From Anaerolineales bacterium (lineage in GTDB: Bacteria > Chloroflexota > Anaerolineae > Anaerolineales > UBA6668), in NCBI GenBank assembly GCA_020630175.1, contig JAHDBW010000013.1:1-46618 (forward strand): a stretch of DNA of 46,618 bases. Reading direction: 5' to 3'. The position numbers and the translations under genes were made by a program. Below the pieces are notes generated by a model. It was not told the origin of the DNA, ran no database searches, and saw only the letters and a program-made list of their open reading frames with translations. Below are positions 41,583 to 46,618 of this stretch, piece by piece; positions within the stretch are counted from its first letter, which is position 1, and each line of letters begins with the position of its first letter.

Positions 41583-44407
41583 CGTTTACGCATCCTTGGT
41601 TTTTGTTGGGCTTATTGAGCCTCGGGCTAATTGGCTGGACGGCTTGGCAGCAGCGCCATGTCTGGCAGCGCCGGGATTGGCTGTCGTTGTTAATTCGCAG
41701 CGTAATTCTCACTGCGCTGACATTTGCGTTAGCTGGCGCTAGCTTTGGCGCGGTTACGCAGCGTTCGGCGGTGGTGTTTTTGGTGGACGTATCCGACTCA
41801 ATGTCACAGGCCACCCAAGCGGAAGCGCAGGCTTGGGTTCAAGCGGCAATTGAAACAATGCCAGTTGAGGATCAAGCGGCAATTGTGCTGTTTGGTGCCA
41901 ATGCCTTAGTCGAGCGTCCGATGCGTAATTGGGAAACGCTTGATGCGTTTACCTCCATCCCTTTGCAAACCGAAACCAATCTAGAACAAGCCATTCAATT
42001 GGGGTTGGCCTTGCTGCCGAGCGGCTACGCGCAGCGGTTGGTGATTTTGTCTGACGGGATTGCCACCAATGGTGCAACGGAAGACGCCGCATTGCTGGCG
42101 TTGGCCGCTGATGTGCGCGTGGATATTGTGCCGTTTGCGTTGTCACAACAGGCTGAAACTGTGGTGTCTAGTGCAAATGCGCCAGAGCGTGTGCGCAGTG
42201 GGCAGCAGTTTGAGCTGGAAGTTGGCATTACTACCAATACGGCCGGACCGGCTTCGGTGCGGGTGCTAAGTGGCGATACGGTTGCTTATGAAGGTGCGGT
42301 ATCGCTGAACGTTGGCGCTAATAATTTCTTGCTGCCTCTGACGGCGACTAGTACGGGGTTTTCTCAGTTTCGCGTACAAGTTGATGCGGCTCAAGACACG
42401 ATTTTGCAAAACAATGCGCTGGCAACTTATGCGCAGGTGTTAGGACCGCCGCGTATTTTAGTGGTTAGCCAGCTTGATGAATTTGGGGTTGATCCCTCGA
42501 CGCAGTTGCTAGCGGCCTTGCAAGAGGGCGGTATTGATGTAGAACAAGTTTCCCCAGCGGCCTTACCGGCTGATCTAACAGGTCTAATTGAATATGCCAG
42601 CGTTGTGTTGGTTGATACGCCAGCACGGGCGCTTTCGGCGCGCCAACAGTTGGCATTGCAGCAGTATGTGCGTGATCTTGGCGGTGGGTTAGTTGCGATT
42701 GGTGGCCCAAGTAGCTATGGCGTTGGGGGCTGGTTCCGCACACCGCTGGAAGAGATGCTGCCCGTTGAAATGCAGCTGACGGACGAGCAGCGCCGCCCGC
42801 AAGTCACGATGGTGTTTGTGGTTGACCGATCCGGCAGTATGACTGATACGAGCGGTGGAACCAACAAGCTGGAATTGGCAAAAGAGGCGACGATCCGTGC
42901 GATTGAGTTGCTTTCGCCAAATGATCGGGTTGGCGTTATTGCCTTTGACGATACTGCACAGTGGGTGGTTGAGATGACAGACTTAACCGACGCTGATGAG
43001 GTGATTGCGAGAGTTGGTACGCTGCGTGCCGGTGGTGGCACGAGCATTTTAGCTGGTGTGCAGGCGATGGGGCAGGTATTGCCGGCAGAGACGGGTGAAA
43101 TCAAGCATGTGATTTTGCTGACAGATGGCGGCGCGGATGATAGCGGTCTGGTGCGTATTATTCGCAACCTAAATACTGAATACGGGATTACGTTATCTTC
43201 CGTGGGCGTTGGCAGCGGTGCAGCTGGCTTTTTGCCAGACCTGGCCGATGCTGGTGACGGGCGTTATCACTTTACTGCTCAGGCAGAAAGTATTCCAGAA
43301 ATTTTTAGCGAAGAAACCACGCTAGCAACGCGGGCTTATCTTATTGAAGAGCAATTCAATCCGCTACAAGCCAATTCAAGTGATTTGCTGGGCGGCATTA
43401 GCGCGGTGCCGCCGTTGCTAGGCTACGTTGGCACGAGTGCCAAAACCACTGCCAATGTTGTTTTAGTGTCTGATACCGCTGAAGGGTATAACGATCCGCT
43501 GCTGGCAACTTGGCAGTATGGGTTGGGGCGCACGGTGGCATGGACATCTGATGCAACCGGGCGCTGGGCTACTAATTGGGTGCAGTGGCCGCAGTATGCC
43601 CAGTTTTGGCAGCAAATTGTGCTAGGGACAGTGTCGAACACGCTTGAGTCTGACCTGACTATTGACGTTGTGCAAGATGGCACCACGGCCACGATGACCA
43701 TTGATGCGGTTGATTTGGCGGGTAATTACCTCAATGACCTCAGTTTGCAGGCCAATGTTGTTTCGCCAACCGGTGCGCAGGATATTGTGACGTTGCAACA
43801 AATTGCCCCAGGGCAATATCAAGGTGCATTTACGGCATTAGAGCCGGGTGCGTATTTGTTGGGTATCTCAGATCAATCTGGCATAGGCAGCTATTCGCAA
43901 ACTGCCGGTTGGGTCTTGGGGTATTCGAATGAATATCAGTTGCAGACCGCTGAAACGGATACGCTTACGCGCGTTGCTGGGCTAACGTCTGGCGTGCAGT
44001 TAGCATCTCCGGCAGCGGCATTTGAGCCGTTCAAAACAGTGCGGGCCACTGCTCAGCCGTTTTGGCCACAATTGCTGTTGCTGGCAATTTTGCTGTGGCC
44101 GCTTGATATCGCCATCCGGCGGTTGTACCTAACCCGTGAAGATTGGCTGCTGTTTACGCAACGTTTCCGGCGAGCCGAGACTGTCCCATTGGAGTCAATT
44201 CCGACAACAGCACGCGTAGGGTCTTTGCAAAAAGCGAAGGCGCGGGCAGCCACGCCAGTTGACACTAGCGTTACGCCACCGCCAACCGTCGTAGAGCCTG
44301 TCGTGCCAACGAAAAAAGCTGCGGCACCAGCAACACCTGAGCAGCCTAGCGGTTCAACAGCGAGTCAATTACTGGCGCGTAAGAAGAAACGTAGCAGCGA
44401 TGATTAG
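41579..44407 (+). CDS. Double-VWA membrane protein with internal GATase-like domain
   Basis: This 942-residue protein starts with two membrane helices (about 7-25 and 36-60). The first VWA domain has MIDAS motif DVSDS (about 71-75). A GATase1-like fold follows (about 290-405, PRILVVSQLDEFG then VRDLGGGLVAIGG), then a second VWA domain with DRSGS (about 416-420) and LLTDGGADDSG. After beta-rich extracytoplasmic sequence there is a C-terminal helix (about 840-860) and a basic, Lys/Arg/Ser-rich tail. The start is ATGA-coupled to the preceding gene. It ends the cluster, 8 bases from the convergent peptidase gene. Two MIDAS sites in one protein suggest it binds two metal-dependent ligands. Confidence 0.83.
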   Translation: MTFTHPWFLLGLLSLGLIGWTAWQQRHVWQRRDWLSLLIRSVILTALTFALAGASFGAVTQRSAVVFLVDVSDSMSQATQAEAQAWVQAAIETMPVEDQAAIVLFGANALVERPMRNWETLDAFTSIPLQTETNLEQAIQLGLALLPSGYAQRLVILSDGIATNGATEDAALLALAADVRVDIVPFALSQQAETVVSSANAPERVRSGQQFELEVGITTNTAGPASVRVLSGDTVAYEGAVSLNVGANNFLLPLTATSTGFSQFRVQVDAAQDTILQNNALATYAQVLGPPRILVVSQLDEFGVDPSTQLLAALQEGGIDVEQVSPAALPADLTGLIEYASVVLVDTPARALSARQQLALQQYVRDLGGGLVAIGGPSSYGVGGWFRTPLEEMLPVEMQLTDEQRRPQVTMVFVVDRSGSMTDTSGGTNKLELAKEATIRAIELLSPNDRVGVIAFDDTAQWVVEMTDLTDADEVIARVGTLRAGGGTSILAGVQAMGQVLPAETGEIKHVILLTDGGADDSGLVRIIRNLNTEYGITLSSVGVGSGAAGFLPDLADAGDGRYHFTAQAESIPEIFSEETTLATRAYLIEEQFNPLQANSSDLLGGISAVPPLLGYVGTSAKTTANVVLVSDTAEGYNDPLLATWQYGLGRTVAWTSDATGRWATNWVQWPQYAQFWQQIVLGTVSNTLESDLTIDVVQDGTTATMTIDAVDLAGNYLNDLSLQANVVSPTGAQDIVTLQQIAPGQYQGAFTALEPGAYLLGISDQSGIGSYSQTAGWVLGYSNEYQLQTAETDTLTRVAGLTSGVQLASPAAAFEPFKTVRATAQPFWPQLLLLAILLWPLDIAIRRLYLTREDWLLFTQRFRRAETVPLESIPTTARVGSLQKAKARAATPVDTSVTPPPTVVEPVVPTKKAAAPATPEQPSGSTASQLLARKKKRSSDD

Positions 44408-44415
44408 AAGCGGGC

Positions 44416-45534
44416 TTACCGAAATCTGATGTCGGCATCAGATAGGGCGCAGACTTTTTCGATCAAGAGGAAAAGATGATCTAGCCCCTGTTGGATTGGT
44501 GGTAGGTCGATATATTCTGAGGTGCGATGAATGTTGCCGCCCGTGGTGATACCCGTCACGATGGCCGGTATGCCCTGACTTAGCGGAATGTTTGCATCCG
44601 TGCTGCCGCTCACTAACTCAGGTTTAGTACGCCAGCCGACGTCTGCTAAGGCGCTCTGCGTTGCTTTGACTAAGGGATGCTCTTCTGCAAGGGCGCCCGC
44701 TGGTCGATCGCCAATTTCTAGCCACTGCAAGCTCCACGTACGGTTATGCGAGTGGGGCGCACAGGCTTTTACCGCGCGGACTAGTTTATTGAGCCCACGC
44801 TGGCTAATACTGCGTAAATCTAATTCTAGCCATGCATTGGCCGCAATGGTGTTGATTGTGGTGCCGCCCTGAATCAGCCCAATATTCAAACTTGCGTTAC
44901 CAGAATCTGAAATTGGCAGTGAGGCGATTTTTGCAGCGATTTTTGCGAGCTCATGGATGGCGCTGGAGTTGCCGTAATTCGCCCATGAGTGCCCGCCTAA
45001 CGCCTTTACTTCTAATCGGAACCGCTTTACCCCAATCGACTGGCAGTATATTTGCCCAAGCGCGGCACCTTCTAAAATAATCATGGCATGCGGTAACCGT
45101 TGCATGGTGTCACACACGTGCCTGATTCCTTTAAGATTGCCGTTGCCTTCCTCTGCAATATTGGCCACGAAATGCAATGAACGATTTAAGCTTTCTGGTT
45201 TTATGTGGGCAGCGACCCAGATTAAGGCAGCAACCGCTATAGAATTATCACCAATGCCCGGTGCTGCTAATTTCGCTTCAGATAGCTGGTATGATATGTC
45301 GGTTTCTTCTGAAAAAACTGTATCAAGATGTGCCGTAAGATATAGCTCAGGAAGGCTAGAATCGCACTTAATAAGGGCATGGATATTGCCACACGCGTCC
45401 TGATAGACGGTATCCGCTTGGGTTTCTTTGAAACGTTCTAAGACATAGCTTGCACGCTTTTCTTCTTTGAATGTTGGGGCTGGGATTTGCTGAATTGCAA
45501 TTGCTAGGTCAAGAAAAGACTGGAGATTGTTCAA
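44416..45534 (-). CDS. M20-family metallopeptidase
   Basis: This 372-residue zinc hydrolase has M20 residues His69 and Asp71 (TAHLDTVF), the bridging Asp96 (GIGDNS), catalytic Glu128 and ligand Glu129 (AEEGNG), Glu155 (ILEGA), and the C-terminal His in NIHRTSEYI. It is closest to PepT-like tripeptidases and related amidohydrolases and is probably cytoplasmic. The GHSWANYG segment matches the dimerisation domain. Only a TTG (45534) can start the conserved reading frame. It converges on the VWA gene and leaves 8 bases between the stops, with no terminator seen. Confidence 0.85.
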   Translation of the reverse strand: MNNLQSFLDLAIAIQQIPAPTFKEEKRASYVLERFKETQADTVYQDACGNIHALIKCDSSLPELYLTAHLDTVFSEETDISYQLSEAKLAAPGIGDNSIAVAALIWVAAHIKPESLNRSLHFVANIAEEGNGNLKGIRHVCDTMQRLPHAMIILEGAALGQIYCQSIGVKRFRLEVKALGGHSWANYGNSSAIHELAKIAAKIASLPISDSGNASLNIGLIQGGTTINTIAANAWLELDLRSISQRGLNKLVRAVKACAPHSHNRTWSLQWLEIGDRPAGALAEEHPLVKATQSALADVGWRTKPELVSGSTDANIPLSQGIPAIVTGITTGGNIHRTSEYIDLPPIQQGLDHLFLLIEKVCALSDADIRFR

Positions 45535-45822
45535 AACGGTTGCCGGAAAATACGAAATTGAATCGTTTAAGATTTTGACTGATGTTCAATATCAACTGCG
45601 CTACATACTCGTTGAGGTAACGCTTTGGTCAATCATAACTTATCTTGTTCGCGTAATTTATAATAAGTTACAGATTCCTTTGGGTGTAGATACAGTATTG
45701 TTTTAAACGTCATTTCGTAGATTTTTTTTGGTTATAAATGCGGCCTGATTGTTACCATTACTTTTACATTTTTTTGTACGTAACATTCAAATTTTTTATA
45801 AAAGACCGCACATCGCTTCCCG

Positions 45823-45853
45823 TTGACTATGCGTGTTTTGCATAGCTCATAAT
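45823..45853 (+). promoter_or_regulatory. Candidate promoter with hairpin in the spacer, upstream of the OmpR-type regulator
   Basis: TTGACT (45823-45828) and CATAAT (45848-45853) are spaced by 19 bases. The inverted repeat CTATGC-GTGTTTT-GCATAG (45827-45845) fills the spacer and could be an operator. The transcript would carry a leader of about 115 bases. The rest of the 443-base gap 45535-45977 is AT-rich, and I see no other gene in it. Confidence 0.4.
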
Positions 45854-45977
45854 GGGCTTTTAAAAACGTATTGAGAAAGACAACCATCCGTTATTTTATA
45901 CATTGGGTGTTGGTTTTGATTGGTCTCAATTGCAAGGTTGCCACGGTAATCTTCAGTCGTCATTCTTATTTTCATTT

Positions 45978-46618
45978 ATGGTAAAAAAAGCCCATCGCAT
46001 TGTGCTAGTTGAAGCTAGCCGTGCCACTCTCGTTTCGCTTGCCCAGCCACTGATAAACCGTGATTATGCCGTAGAGACCGTGTACTCTGGCGCTGCGGCG
46101 ATTAAGGCTGCTAAGCAAGATCTTCCGGCTGCAATTGTGGTGCATGCGGCGTCTATGAATACTTCTGGGGCGCGGATTTGCCGTAGCATTCGGCGTGAAC
46201 TTGGGCCTGATGTAAAAGTGCTGCTGCTGATCGAAAGCGATATAAAGCTCAAAGATAATGTGGGCGCAGACGAAGTGGTTAAGATGCCGTTCACCAGCCG
46301 CCGCGTTGTTAATGTACTCAAGAAGATGGTGCCGCGCAGCGATGTTGAATGGCTAACTGTCGGACCAATCTCGCTATGTGAAGAGCTAGACAAAGTGCGC
46401 TGCAATGGCAAAGAGACGCAATTGACGCCACGGGTAACCCGCTTGTTGCGGTATATGATGGAAAATCCCAACCGTGTAATTGAACGGCGCTCTTTGATGG
46501 AATATGTCTGGGACACCGTCTATATGGGGGATACGCGCACCCTAGAAGTGCACATTAGCTGGGCTCGGAGCGCGATCGAAAAGAATCCACGCAAACCGCA
46601 ATACATCAAAACGGTGCG
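45978..46618 (+). CDS. OmpR-type response regulator with degenerate receiver (3'-truncated by window end)
   Basis: At least 213 residues are in the window and the frame is open to its end. Residues 1-120 have the receiver fold (HRIVLVEASRAT, then VVHAASMNTSGARICRSIR, then VVKMPFTSRR). The phospho-acceptor aspartate position is occupied by His56, and the acidic pair near the N-terminus is reduced to Glu12-Ala13, while Lys102 is kept. Residues about 125-213 form an OmpR-type winged helix (TPRVTRLLRYMMENPNRVI, LMEYVWDTVYMGDTRTLEVHI). It is a pseudo-receiver DNA-binding protein that cannot be phosphorylated in the normal way. No sensor kinase is visible nearby. Confidence 0.88.
   Translation, partial: MVKKAHRIVLVEASRATLVSLAQPLINRDYAVETVYSGAAAIKAAKQDLPAAIVVHAASMNTSGARICRSIRRELGPDVKVLLLIESDIKLKDNVGADEVVKMPFTSRRVVNVLKKMVPRSDVEWLTVGPISLCEELDKVRCNGKETQLTPRVTRLLRYMMENPNRVIERRSLMEYVWDTVYMGDTRTLEVHISWARSAIEKNPRKPQYIKTV

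Overview
The window looks like chromosomal DNA of a Chloroflexota bacterium, probably Anaerolineae-like. This is inferred from several traits together: very long Thr/Pro/Asn-rich linkers in surface proteins, GT-C/YfhO membrane proteins carrying a C-terminal beta domain, a MoxR-DUF58-VWA cluster with GATase-like membrane proteins, and frequent TTG starts with weak ribosome binding sites. Base composition looks balanced. I see no rRNA, tRNA, CRISPR array, phage or insertion sequence.

Region 1 (1-11.5 kb) concerns the cell surface. A 1378-residue SdrD-repeat adhesin-like protein on the minus strand ends in an LPVSG sorting-like tail. It diverges from a tight three-gene plus-strand operon: a YfhO-like GT-C membrane protein, a second membrane protein with a C-terminal beta domain, and a lipoprotein six-hairpin glycosidase. 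A 118-bp sequence present as two identical copies lies downstream.

Region 2 (11.5-17 kb) concerns iron-sulfur and respiration: an A-type Fe-S carrier, a zinc-type alcohol dehydrogenase that lacks the structural-zinc cysteines, then iscX-nuoB-nuoCD-nuoI as an overlapping operon containing only part of complex I.

Region 3 (17-23 kb) starts with a structured 573-bp non-coding stretch and a secreted protein of unknown function flanked by two nearly identical terminators. A minus-strand operon follows (DUF3105 protein, ECF sigma factor, putative anti-sigma factor, Crp/Fnr regulator), diverging from mrp and a PSP1-domain gene.

Region 4 (23-31.4 kb) has a membrane-tethered clan GH-A glycosidase, a small membrane protein with a near-leaderless promoter, a one-carbon group (ygfZ, folD, fhs) and a convergent pyruvate kinase. 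FolD has Gln at the catalytic Lys56 position, and Fhs resembles the eukaryotic C1-THF synthase form.

Region 5 (31.6-44.4 kb) is a co-directional set of eight envelope genes: a GATase-like membrane protein, an ABC ATPase and its permease, a coiled-coil membrane protein, a MoxR ATPase, a DUF58 protein and two BatA-type VWA membrane proteins. Most junctions overlap by 1-4 bases. This is my best candidate for a poorly described system. The window ends with an M20 peptidase (minus strand) and a truncated OmpR-type regulator whose receiver domain has lost its phospho-acceptor aspartate. Three genes have promoter-like sequences placed so that transcription would begin at or next to the ATG.
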